Source: CAVLDP01 sp963661945 | GTDB taxonomy: Bacteria > Bacillota > Clostridia > Lachnospirales > Lachnospiraceae | Assembly: GCA_963661945.1 (NCBI GenBank) | Contig: CAVLDP010000003.1 | Span: 62,001-126,000 of the forward strand | Length of the DNA stretch: 64,000 nucleotides | Direction of reading: 5' to 3' | Part shown: piece by piece, positions 42,835 through 50,750 of the stretch | How positions within the stretch are numbered: position 1 is the stretch's first letter | Layout of the letters: each line of letters opens with the position of its first letter | The notes under the pieces: generated by a model | The model's database searches: none | What the model was told of the DNA's origin: nothing | The model's input: the letters and a program-made list of their open reading frames with translations, nothing else | Program-made: the position numbers and the translations under genes

Positions 42835-44937
42835 TTGAGTGATTTTTGTTTGTTTGAGAAGACAGAAGAGCTTGTTGAGAGAAATGAGCTTTGTCTTCTT
42901 CGTATTGCTTCCATTCCTGAGGATGGAAAGCTTCCCACTGCATTTGCAGAATATGTGGGAGAGGTCTGTCACCTGATAGAAGATGTACAGAGGATTTATG
43001 AATTGGCAGAGAATGGCAAGCTTCGTGAGCTTTCCATTGAGAATCTGAAGGAGCTTCATGACAAGGCATATGATAGACTCTCTCCTTCGAATTATGATGC
43101 ATCCTATCTTAATCCAGAATTTGCCATAAATCGATTAGGTAGAAATCTTGGCGGCATTTTATCTTTCTTATATGCGGATATGACTTGTCTAATATCTGCT
43201 GCTTACGAAGGAAGATTAGATACCATTACCTACTTTGAGGAGCTCTTTATAGAGATTTATGGTCTTCTCTTAGACGAGATCGAACAGATGGGTCAGCTTG
43301 ATCCAGAGGAGAAGGCAATCTATAAGTCAATTCATGATGCCATTTATTGGTTCTATCATGACTATAGTGAGCTTTTTGTTCAGGATAATGTCACGAAAAA
43401 TGTTAATCCTTCTTATAATTTCTTCAAGAAGATTGTTGAGGAGGCAGATCTTACAGATCTTCGCTACCTCTATTGGTATGGAAGTCCAATTGGAGAGAAT
43501 GAGATTCAATTAGCCCAATATATTAATTCTCTTGATGAGGAGCGGATTGAAGCGATTGCTTCTACCTATACGGAGGGATTTCGTATTGGATATGAAGTGA
43601 CGGAGCGAGATATCACGAAGAAAGCATCTGTGAAGGTTGAATTTCCGATAGGCTTCGAACGTATCATAAGACAGGCTTGTAAGAATTTTAAGGCCTTAGG
43701 TCTTGAACCAATGATTGTTCGCGAGTCCACCTATTCCTTTACAGGTCGCTCTGGCAGAAAGCGCAATTGCTATTCTACAGCCTTTAATCCACAGTTTGAT
43801 TTTGATCACAAGGACGATAGAGGTTTCTACTTAGATAAGAGCTTTGTAGAGCGATATCTTGAAGTGCTTTCGCTATCTTATGAGAATGAGAAGAAGAATG
43901 CATCCCTGATGGGTGGTCCAGCGGTGATTGAGATGTTCGGTGAGCCGGACTTTGAACCGCAGAATAAAGCAGATGCATATAGTTATACAGATAGCCAGAA
44001 TGAGCTGAATGTCTATATGATGTCTCAGGTTGGACAGATCGCCCAGAAGTATATGCCTGGAGATGAATATAGCTTTACAATCATTGCATTCCCTCTTCCT
44101 AGCATTGGAGAGAGATTTGAGGAGATCTTTGATAAGACGGTTGAGATTAACACGCTCGATTATATGAAATATCGCAATATGCAGCAGTGTATCATTGATG
44201 TTCTAGATCAAGGTGAGATGGTTCATGTAACTGGTCGTGGGGCCAATGAGACAGATATTTTCGTATCCCTTCATCCGATTGCAGATCCGACTACTGAGAC
44301 TAAGTTTGAGAATTGCGTGGCAGATGTGAATATCCCAGTTGGAGAAGTATTTACCTCACCTGTTCTTAAGGGTACAAGAGGTATTCTTCATGTGTCCAAG
44401 GTCTATTTGAATGGACTTTCCTTTAAGAATCTTAGACTTACCTTTGAGGATGGTAGAATCACAGAATATACATGCTCGAATTTCCCTACGGAAGAAGAGA
44501 ATAAGAAATATATCTATGATAATATTCTCTTCCATCACGAGACTCTTCCAATCGGTGAATTTGCAATTGGAACCAATACCATAGCATATCGCATGGGTAT
44601 TGATTTTGGGATTCAGGACAAGCTTCCAATTCTGATAGCAGAGAAGACGGGACCTCATTTTGCAGTGGGTGATACCTGTTATTCCCATGCAGAGGATTCG
44701 GTAGTGCATAATCCGGATGGTAAGGAAATTATCGCCAGATCCAATGAGATTGCTGATCTTCGCGATGAGGATCCATCCGCAGCATACTTTAACTGTCATA
44801 CGGATATAACGATTCCTTATGATGAACTTAAGGATATTGTCGCTATTGGACCGTCTGGAGAGGAATATCCGATTATCTGTGATGGTCGCTTTGTTGTGGC
44901 GGGTACCGAAGAACTAAATATACCACTTGATAAATAG
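42835..44937 (+). CDS. M29-family aminopeptidase with long N-terminal extension
   Basis: TTG 42835 is preferred: GAGGATA lies 5 bases upstream, while the frame's upstream part overlaps the previous gene and reads as non-protein text. The product is 700 residues. The C-terminal part (about 335-700) is the M29 (AmpS/AmpT) metallo-aminopeptidase fold: VTGRGANETD, GEVFTSP (metal Glu, ~504), EFAIGTN (second Glu, ~575), TGPHFAVGDTCYSH and the terminal FNCHTDI. Two divalent metals are expected. Canonical members are about 370-410 residues, so roughly 300 residues of helical N-terminal sequence are extra and unassigned. It trims N-terminal residues from peptides in the cytosol. It sits between the pyrimidine operon and purE. 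Confidence 0.88.
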   Translation: MSDFCLFEKTEELVERNELCLLRIASIPEDGKLPTAFAEYVGEVCHLIEDVQRIYELAENGKLRELSIENLKELHDKAYDRLSPSNYDASYLNPEFAINRLGRNLGGILSFLYADMTCLISAAYEGRLDTITYFEELFIEIYGLLLDEIEQMGQLDPEEKAIYKSIHDAIYWFYHDYSELFVQDNVTKNVNPSYNFFKKIVEEADLTDLRYLYWYGSPIGENEIQLAQYINSLDEERIEAIASTYTEGFRIGYEVTERDITKKASVKVEFPIGFERIIRQACKNFKALGLEPMIVRESTYSFTGRSGRKRNCYSTAFNPQFDFDHKDDRGFYLDKSFVERYLEVLSLSYENEKKNASLMGGPAVIEMFGEPDFEPQNKADAYSYTDSQNELNVYMMSQVGQIAQKYMPGDEYSFTIIAFPLPSIGERFEEIFDKTVEINTLDYMKYRNMQQCIIDVLDQGEMVHVTGRGANETDIFVSLHPIADPTTETKFENCVADVNIPVGEVFTSPVLKGTRGILHVSKVYLNGLSFKNLRLTFEDGRITEYTCSNFPTEEENKKYIYDNILFHHETLPIGEFAIGTNTIAYRMGIDFGIQDKLPILIAEKTGPHFAVGDTCYSHAEDSVVHNPDGKEIIARSNEIADLRDEDPSAAYFNCHTDITIPYDELKDIVAIGPSGEEYPIICDGRFVVAGTEELNIPLDK

Positions 44938-44964
44938 TTGATAGGAATTAGAAAGGTGATTGAA

Positions 44965-45465
44965 ATGGCAAAAGTAGGAATTGTAATGGGTAGTGACTCT
45001 GACATGCCAGTAATGGCAGAGGCCGCAAAAATTCTGGATCGATTTGGAATTGATTATGAGATGGATATTATTTCCGCTCATAGAGAACCAGATGAATTCT
45101 TCTCTTATGCGAAGTCTGCAGAGGAAAGAGGTTACAAGGTGATTATTGCAGGAGCAGGTAAGGCAGCACATCTTCCTGGTATGTGTGCAGCAATCTTTTC
45201 CATGCCTGTAATTGGAATTCCGATGAAGACGTCAGACCTTGGCGGAGTAGATTCCCTTTATTCAATCGTACAGATGCCAAGTGGTATTCCAGTTGCTACT
45301 GTTGCGATTAATGGTGGTAAGAATGCTGGAATTCTTGCTGCTAAGATTCTTGCAACATCCGATGACAAGCTTCTCTCTGAGATTAAGAAGTATACAGATG
45401 AGCTGAAGGAAGAGGTGAAGGAGAAGAACAATCACCTTAAGGAAGTTGGCTACAAGGAATATTAG
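44965..45465 (+). CDS. purE: 5-(Carboxyamino)imidazole ribonucleotide mutase
   Basis: The start is ATG 44965 behind GAAAGGTGA; nine extra upstream codons are dropped. The product has 166 residues. Features: VGIVMGSDSDMPVM, SAHREPDEF and the catalytic GAGKAAHLPGM region. It moves the carboxyl group from N5-CAIR to give CAIR. No PurR box or guanine/adenine riboswitch is visible in the 27-bp gap. No purK is present in the window. Confidence 0.96.
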   Translation: MAKVGIVMGSDSDMPVMAEAAKILDRFGIDYEMDIISAHREPDEFFSYAKSAEERGYKVIIAGAGKAAHLPGMCAAIFSMPVIGIPMKTSDLGGVDSLYSIVQMPSGIPVATVAINGGKNAGILAAKILATSDDKLLSEIKKYTDELKEEVKEKNNHLKEVGYKEY

Positions 45466-45516
45466 AATTAGATACCTATTATATTGACACATAGATTTTT
45501 ATTGGAGGATCAGAAA

Positions 45517-46548
45517 ATGGGACTGAATTACAAGGGCGCAGGCGTTGATATTGAGGCAGGATATAAGTCAGTAGAACTTATGAAGGCTTCTGTGAAGGAG
45601 ACAATGAGACCAGAGGTACTTGGTGGCTTGGGAGGCTTCTCTGGAGCTTTCTCACTTGCAGCAATTAAGGATATGGAGGAGCCAGTTCTTCTGTCTGGTA
45701 CCGATGGATGTGGTACCAAGGTGAAATTAGCATTCCTCATGGACAAGCATGACACCATCGGTATTGATGCTGTTGCTATGTGTGTAAATGATGTAGTTTG
45801 TGCTGGTGGAGAGCCTCTTTTCTTCCTTGATTATATTGCCTGTGGCAAGAACTATCCTGAGAAGATTGCGACAATCGTATCTGGCGTAGCAGAAGGCTGT
45901 AAGATGTCTGGATGTGCTCTGATTGGTGGTGAGACAGCAGAGCATCCTGGTCTTATGCCAGAGGATGAGTATGATCTGGCTGGTTTTGCAGTTGGCCTTG
46001 TAGATAAGAAGGATATTATTACCGGAGAGAATCTATCAGAAGGAGATGTCCTAATTGGTATCGCATCATCTGGTGTACATTCCAATGGATTCTCTCTTGT
46101 TCGTCAGATTTTCCCTATGACACGTGAGTCTCTTGATACTTATTATGAAGAACTTGGTACGACACTCGGCGAAGCTCTTCTTGCACCGACAGTAATTTAT
46201 GTGAAGTCGCTCAAGGAAATCAAGGCAGCAGGCGTTACAATTAAGGCTTGCAGTCATATCACAGGTGGCGGTTTCTATGAGAATATTCCACGTATGCTTC
46301 CAGAAGGTAAGAGAGCAATCATCGAGAAGGATTCCTATGAGATTCCTCCAATCTTCAAGTTAATGCAGAAGACTGGTGATATCGATGATGAGATGATGTA
46401 TAACACCTACAACATGGGACTTGGTATGGTTCTTGCTGTTGATAGTGCAGATGTAGATAAGACACTTCATGCAATTGAGGCAGCTGGTGAGAAGGCTTAT
46501 GTTGTTGGACGTATCGCTGATGGCGAAAAGGGAGTAGATTTATGCTAA
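45517..46548 (+). CDS. purM: Phosphoribosylformylglycinamidine cyclo-ligase (AIR synthetase)
   Basis: The start is ATG 45517 behind TTGGAGGA (upstream in-frame ATG 45484 has none). The product has 343 residues: [14 protein letters not shown] start, [25 protein letters not shown] and a C-terminal ATP-binding domain. It makes AIR from FGAM with ATP. It is 51 bp after purE and overlaps purN by 7 bp. Confidence 0.97.
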   Translation: MGLNYKGAGVDIEAGYKSVELMKASVKETMRPEVLGGLGGFSGAFSLAAIKDMEEPVLLSGTDGCGTKVKLAFLMDKHDTIGIDAVAMCVNDVVCAGGEPLFFLDYIACGKNYPEKIATIVSGVAEGCKMSGCALIGGETAEHPGLMPEDEYDLAGFAVGLVDKKDIITGENLSEGDVLIGIASSGVHSNGFSLVRQIFPMTRESLDTYYEELGTTLGEALLAPTVIYVKSLKEIKAAGVTIKACSHITGGGFYENIPRMLPEGKRAIIEKDSYEIPPIFKLMQKTGDIDDEMMYNTYNMGLGMVLAVDSADVDKTLHAIEAAGEKAYVVGRIADGEKGVDLC

Positions 46549-47168
46549 AAATAGCGGTACTTGTATCAGGCGGAGGCACTAATCTACAGGCGATTATTGA
46601 TGGTATTTCATCTGGTAAGATTACGAATACGAAGATCGTGACTGTCATTTCTAATAATAGAGATGCTTATGCTCTGAAGAGAGCAACGGATGCTAATATA
46701 CCAGCTAAGTGCATAAGTCCTAAGGATTATGCTAATCGTGAATTATTTAACGAAGCCCTCCTTAAGGCTTGTATCGATGCAGAAGCTGATTTGATTGTGC
46801 TGGCAGGATTCCTTGTGGTGATTCCATCGAAGATGATTGAGGCCTACCGCAATCGAATCATTAATATTCATCCATCCTTGATTCCATCCTTCTGTGGAAC
46901 AGGCTATTATGGACTCAAGGTCCATGAAGGAGTTCTGGCTCGTGGAGTCAAGGTAACAGGAGCAACCTGTCATTTTGTAGATGAGGGAACAGATACTGGC
47001 CCAATTATTCTGCAGAAGGCTGTTTTGGTGCAGCAGGACGATACGCCAGAGATTCTTCAGCGAAGAGTTATGGAAGAGGCAGAATGGGTGATTATGCCTC
47101 GTGCCATTGACCTTATTGCCAATGGTAAGGTATCTGTAGTAGATGGTAAGACAGTAATTAGTGAATAG
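46542..47168 (+). CDS. purN: Phosphoribosylglycinamide formyltransferase
   Basis: The product has 208 residues; ATG 46542 overlaps purM. Catalytic signature: [11 protein letters not shown] (Asn/His) and [13 protein letters not shown] (Asp). It transfers a formyl group from N10-formyl-tetrahydrofolate to GAR. The 14-bp gap to purD keeps the genes in one operon. Confidence 0.96.
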   Translation: MLKIAVLVSGGGTNLQAIIDGISSGKITNTKIVTVISNNRDAYALKRATDANIPAKCISPKDYANRELFNEALLKACIDAEADLIVLAGFLVVIPSKMIEAYRNRIINIHPSLIPSFCGTGYYGLKVHEGVLARGVKVTGATCHFVDEGTDTGPIILQKAVLVQQDDTPEILQRRVMEEAEWVIMPRAIDLIANGKVSVVDGKTVISE

Positions 47169-47182
47169 AGCGAGGAAATAAG

Positions 47183-48454
47183 ATGAAAGTATTAATTGTT
47201 GGTAGCGGTGGAAGAGAACATGCAATTGCTCAGGCTGTGTCAAAGAGCAAGAGAGTAGATAAGATTTACTGTGCCCCTGGAAATGCAGGTATTTCTGAGC
47301 TGGCAGAGTGCCTTCCAATTGGCGCTATGGAATTTGATAAGCTTGTTTCCTTTGCCAAGGAAGAGAAAATTGACTTCACTATTATTGGAATGGATGATCC
47401 TCTGGTTGGTGGAATTGTAGATGCCTTTGAGGAGGCTGGACTTAAGTGCTTCGGTCCTCGTAAGAATGCTGCAATTCTTGAAGGTTCCAAATCATTTTCC
47501 AAGGATCTCATGAAGAAGTACAATATCCCAACCGCATCTTATGAGACATTTACCGATGCATCTTCTGCACTTGATTATCTTAAGAGTGCAAGCTTCCCAA
47601 TTGTCCTCAAGGCAGATGGTTTGGCTCTCGGCAAGGGCGTATTAATCTGTAATAGCTTAGAAGAAGCGGAAGATGGCGTGAAGACCATTATGGAGGATAA
47701 GAAGTTCGGTGATGCAGGCAAGACGATGGTTATTGAAGAGTTTATGACTGGTCGTGAAGTCTCTGTTTTATCCTTTGTTGATGGAAACACCATTCAGATT
47801 ATGTCTTCCGCACAGGATCATAAGAGAGCTGGCGATGGTGATACCGGCCTTAATACTGGTGGTATGGGAACCTTCTCCCCAAGTCCATTTTATACAGATG
47901 AAGTGGATGAATTCTGCAAGAAATACATCTATCAGGCTACAGTAGATGCAATGAAGGCAGAAGGAAGAGAATTTAAGGGTGTCATCTTCTTTGGACTTAT
48001 GCTGACATCTGAGGGACCAAAGGTTCTGGAATACAATGCAAGATTTGGCGACCCAGAGGCGCAGGTTGTTCTTCCTCGTATGAAGAATGATATCATTGAT
48101 GTGATGGAGGCTTGCGTAGATGGTACTCTTGACAAGCTCCAACTCGAATTCGAAGATAATGCTGCTGTATGTGTTGTTCTCGCATCCGATGGATATCCTG
48201 TTTCCTACGAGAAGGGATATCCGATTACAGGCTTTGACAAGTTTGATAATGAGAACTATTTCTGTTTTCATGCTGGAACTGCTAAGAATGATGCAGGTGA
48301 GATTGTCACAAATGGTGGTAGAGTGCTTGGCATTACAGCAAAGGGAGCTGACCTAAAGACAGCTCGTGCCAATGCTTATGCTGCAACAGAGTGGATTGAT
48401 TTTGCCAATAAGTATATGAGGCATGACATCGGTAAGGCTATCGATGAGGCATAG
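47183..48454 (+). CDS. purD: Phosphoribosylamine-glycine ligase (GAR synthetase)
   Basis: The product has 423 residues. The N-terminal GSGGREHAIAQA and the ATP-grasp core (VLKADGLALGKGV, LNTGGMGTFSPSPF, EYNARFGDPEAQ) match PurD closely. It ligates glycine to phosphoribosylamine. It is last in purE-M-N-D. The other purine genes (purF, purL, purH, purB, purC) are not in the window. The gap to the convergent YkgJ gene contains a tandem duplication and no clear terminator. Confidence 0.97.
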   Translation: MKVLIVGSGGREHAIAQAVSKSKRVDKIYCAPGNAGISELAECLPIGAMEFDKLVSFAKEEKIDFTIIGMDDPLVGGIVDAFEEAGLKCFGPRKNAAILEGSKSFSKDLMKKYNIPTASYETFTDASSALDYLKSASFPIVLKADGLALGKGVLICNSLEEAEDGVKTIMEDKKFGDAGKTMVIEEFMTGREVSVLSFVDGNTIQIMSSAQDHKRAGDGDTGLNTGGMGTFSPSPFYTDEVDEFCKKYIYQATVDAMKAEGREFKGVIFFGLMLTSEGPKVLEYNARFGDPEAQVVLPRMKNDIIDVMEACVDGTLDKLQLEFEDNAAVCVVLASDGYPVSYEKGYPITGFDKFDNENYFCFHAGTAKNDAGEIVTNGGRVLGITAKGADLKTARANAYAATEWIDFANKYMRHDIGKAIDEA

Positions 48455-48465
48455 GATATTCCAAT

Positions 48466-48495
48466 TAATGGAATTCTAATTAATGGCATTCTAAT
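48466..48495. repeat. Tandem 15-bp direct duplication at the purD/YkgJ junction
   Basis: TAATGGAATTCTAAT (48466-48480) is followed directly by TAATGGCATTCTAAT (48481-48495), differing at one base. A short inverted repeat ATTCCA/TGGAAT (48458-48463, 48469-48474) overlaps it. The second copy includes the stop codon of the convergent gene. It looks like a recent local duplication in a converging-gene gap. Confidence 0.75.
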
Positions 48496-49132
48496 CCAGA
48501 GGAAATTCTTGAATCCTTTTTATGGCTTCGGTATAGAATTCCTCTGGATATTCCTTTACGAAGAGGTTCTCTAAGTAGAGCTTGTTGATATTCTCTGCTT
48601 CCTCATTGTGGTAGTAAATTCTGGTGATTAATTTGCGCTGGAGATCCTTATAGGCTACCATATAGCTTTCGTAGGCCTTGTAATGGTCTATGCCAAGATG
48701 CTTTTCAATCTTGATCTTGGATTTCGTCTCGCATGGACAGGCGTCCTCTAAGATAAAGTATGAGACTTGATTATCATCCTCATATTTTCGACCAAGCGGG
48801 AAGAGGCGACATACTCCAGGGCGATAATCATGAATGAAGCAGCGACCATCCTTATTTAGATAAGGGCAGGTTAGATCATTTTCATCCTTGGAATCTGGTC
48901 CGACCATCATGCGTATATTTGGAAAGACAAGGCCTCCATCTACATGGAGTTCTACAGGTCCATCGAGTAATTCTAAGAAGGTTAGGCCTGTGTTCTTACT
49001 AATCTGATGGATATCCCATGGAGTTAGAAGGATGGACTGCCCCATATTGTGACAGCATTTGGAGCAAGAGGTGCAGTTATGGATGTCCACTCTGGCTAAT
49101 TCGTGTGATTTGTAATATCTTTCGTTTTGCAT
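48491..49132 (-). CDS. YkgJ-family cysteine cluster protein
   Basis: The product has 213 residues. The Cys pattern is CTSCSKCC near the N-terminus, then CPYLNKDGRCFIHDYRPGVCRLFP, then a CPC further on, typical of YkgJ/Fliw-unrelated zinc- or iron-chelating proteins (UPF0153). They bind Zn2+ or an Fe-S cluster; the role is unknown. The C-terminal half (about 130-213) is helical with no named domain. It is divergent from the dehydrogenase gene, with a 73-bp gap that contains a tandem repeat of TTCTTGTTA. Confidence 0.88.
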   Translation of the reverse strand: MQNERYYKSHELARVDIHNCTSCSKCCHNMGQSILLTPWDIHQISKNTGLTFLELLDGPVELHVDGGLVFPNIRMMVGPDSKDENDLTCPYLNKDGRCFIHDYRPGVCRLFPLGRKYEDDNQVSYFILEDACPCETKSKIKIEKHLGIDHYKAYESYMVAYKDLQRKLITRIYYHNEEAENINKLYLENLFVKEYPEEFYTEAIKRIQEFPLD

Positions 49133-49172
49133 GATTCTACCTATTGGATTATTTTTATTGAACTAAGTTTTA

Positions 49173-49192
49173 TTCTTGTTATTTCTTGTTAC
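49173..49192. repeat. 10-bp tandem repeat in the divergent YkgJ/dehydrogenase gap
   Basis: TTCTTGTTAT (49173-49182) and TTCTTGTTAC (49183-49192) are adjacent and share nine bases. The 10-bp period puts them on the same face of the helix, so a regulator site is possible. The second copy abuts the AAGGAGA ribosome site of the dehydrogenase. A TTGAAC at 49158 might be a -35 but a good -10 is lacking. Confidence 0.45.
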
Positions 49193-49205
49193 AAGGAGAT
49201 TATAT

Positions 49206-50192
49206 ATGAAAATTTATGTGTTTGATACAGCTGATTTTGAGATTCAGACACTTGAGAAATTAAATAAATCAACGGACAGTGAGATTGTCATTCGGAGGGA
49301 TTCCCTTACAATGGATACAGTCTCCGAGATTTATGACGGCGATGCAGTGTCGGTTCTTGGTTATAGCAGGATTAATCGTGAACTGCTCTTAGAGCTTAAG
49401 GCTCTCGGAATTAACCACATTTCTACTAGAACGATTGGTTTTGACCATATTGATGTTGCATCAGCGAGTGAACTTGGCATGCATGTCTACAATGCATATT
49501 ATCAGCCAAGTAATGTTGCGGATTTTACAGTGATGATGATGCTCATTATGCTTCGTAAGGCTAAGATATCCGTCTGTAGAGCTCTGGTAAATGATTTCTC
49601 CCTTGATGGAATGCAAGGCAGAGAGCTTCGATCCATGACCGTTGGTATTATCGGAACGGGCAAGATTGGCGCTACTGTGATTAAGGACTTGAGCGGCTTT
49701 GGCTGCAAGATTTATGCATATTCTCATCATGAGAGAGAAGACTTATCTGGATTATGTCAATATGTGGATTTGGAGACGATCTACCGTGAATGCGATATTA
49801 TTTCCCTTCATATTCCACTGACGGATGACAATTACCATATGATTGATAGGGATGCTCTGTATCGAATGAAGAAGGGCGTAATTCTAATCAATACAGCCAG
49901 AGGTCAGCTGATTGATACGGAGGATTTGATAGCAGCTCTAGAAGATGAACAGGTGGGAGGTGCTGGTATCGATACTCTTGAGGAAGAAGCAGGAATCATG
50001 CATGTGGATGTGGGAACGAGGATCGTGGATAACCGTTCGCTTCTCTATCTGAAGCAGTTCCCGAATGTTCTCTATACACAGCATTATGCCTTCTTTACTG
50101 AAGAGGCAACAACCTCTATGACAACCTGTGGAGTCACTTCTCTTGAAGAAGGGTTTGCAGGAGATAATCTGATAAATGAAGTTACCAAATAA
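49206..50192 (+). CDS. D-isomer-specific 2-hydroxyacid dehydrogenase
   Basis: The start is ATG 49206 behind ACAAGGAGA; the product has 328 residues. The Rossmann NAD-binding motif GIIGTGKIGATV, the catalytic Arg (STRTIGFDHID), NTARGQLIDTEDL and the catalytic His (YTQHYAFFTEEA) are present. Similarity in outline to D-lactate dehydrogenase (LdhA/VanH-type) suggests reduction of pyruvate or another 2-ketoacid, a fermentation or cell-wall precursor step. The exact substrate cannot be decided from sequence. A bidirectional terminator overlaps the stop codon. Confidence 0.9.
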   Translation: MKIYVFDTADFEIQTLEKLNKSTDSEIVIRRDSLTMDTVSEIYDGDAVSVLGYSRINRELLLELKALGINHISTRTIGFDHIDVASASELGMHVYNAYYQPSNVADFTVMMMLIMLRKAKISVCRALVNDFSLDGMQGRELRSMTVGIIGTGKIGATVIKDLSGFGCKIYAYSHHEREDLSGLCQYVDLETIYRECDIISLHIPLTDDNYHMIDRDALYRMKKGVILINTARGQLIDTEDLIAALEDEQVGGAGIDTLEEEAGIMHVDVGTRIVDNRSLLYLKQFPNVLYTQHYAFFTEEATTSMTTCGVTSLEEGFAGDNLINEVTK

Positions 50193-50227
50193 AAAAGTCC
50201 GGGCAGCGCAAACTGCCTGGACTTTTT
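50192..50227. terminator. Bidirectional terminator between the dehydrogenase and nrdG
   Basis: AAAAAGTCCGGGCAG (50192-50206) pairs with CTGCCTGGACTTTTT (50213-50227). With the A- and T-runs on either side it works for both converging transcripts, and it overlaps the TAA of the plus-strand gene. Confidence 0.9.
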
Positions 50228-50238
50228 GATTCTATTAT

Positions 50239-50739
50239 TTATGATTCTTTTGTCTCTCTGAGATTTATAATTCTCTGATTGCTGCTTCCTCTGAATTCAA
50301 GCGTAATGTCGTGTAGCTCTTCAACATATTCGCCATCAACTAATACATCAATGTAGGAGAGCATCTCATCCGTTACTTCTGTATGAGCGACTCCGTCAGG
50401 ATCTAGAAGATCTGTCTCATAAGTATATCCGGTGTAACACCATATGGTCTTGTCTGGATATTTCTCACGGAACTGCCGAAGGAGTGGCATAAGACCGCGC
50501 TGGTTCTCGGGTTCCATTGGTTCCCCACCAAGAAGGCTAAGTCCTGCAATATAAGCAGGTTCAATGGATTTTAGAATGTCATACATGGTATCAAATGTGA
50601 ATTCTAATCCGTAGTTGAAATCCCAAGCAATCTGGTTGAAGCAACCAGGGCAGTGGTGAGTGCAACCAGAGACAAAGAGACTGGTTCTGACTCCGGTGCC
50701 ATTTGCAATGTCACAGTATTTGATATTGGCGTAGTGCAT
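50239..50739 (-). CDS. nrdG: Anaerobic ribonucleotide reductase activating protein
   Basis: The product has 166 residues. Radical SAM cluster CTHHCPGCF (C26, C30, C33) lies in the short NrdG-type fold. It uses S-adenosylmethionine and a 4Fe-4S cluster to make the glycyl radical on NrdD. It lies 11 bp after nrdD in the same operon; RBS AAGGGA on the minus strand. Confidence 0.97.
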   Translation of the reverse strand: MHYANIKYCDIANGTGVRTSLFVSGCTHHCPGCFNQIAWDFNYGLEFTFDTMYDILKSIEPAYIAGLSLLGGEPMEPENQRGLMPLLRQFREKYPDKTIWCYTGYTYETDLLDPDGVAHTEVTDEMLSYIDVLVDGEYVEELHDITLEFRGSSNQRIINLRETKES

Positions 50740-50750
50740 AATAGCTTCCC

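Noticed and set aside
44938..44964. Purine riboswitch or PurR box before purE
   Set aside because: Only 27 bp separate the genes and no aptamer-like structure is visible.
46743..47318. 191-codon open frame on the minus strand across purN/purD
   Set aside because: It is antisense to two well-supported purine genes with no start signals; a shadow frame.
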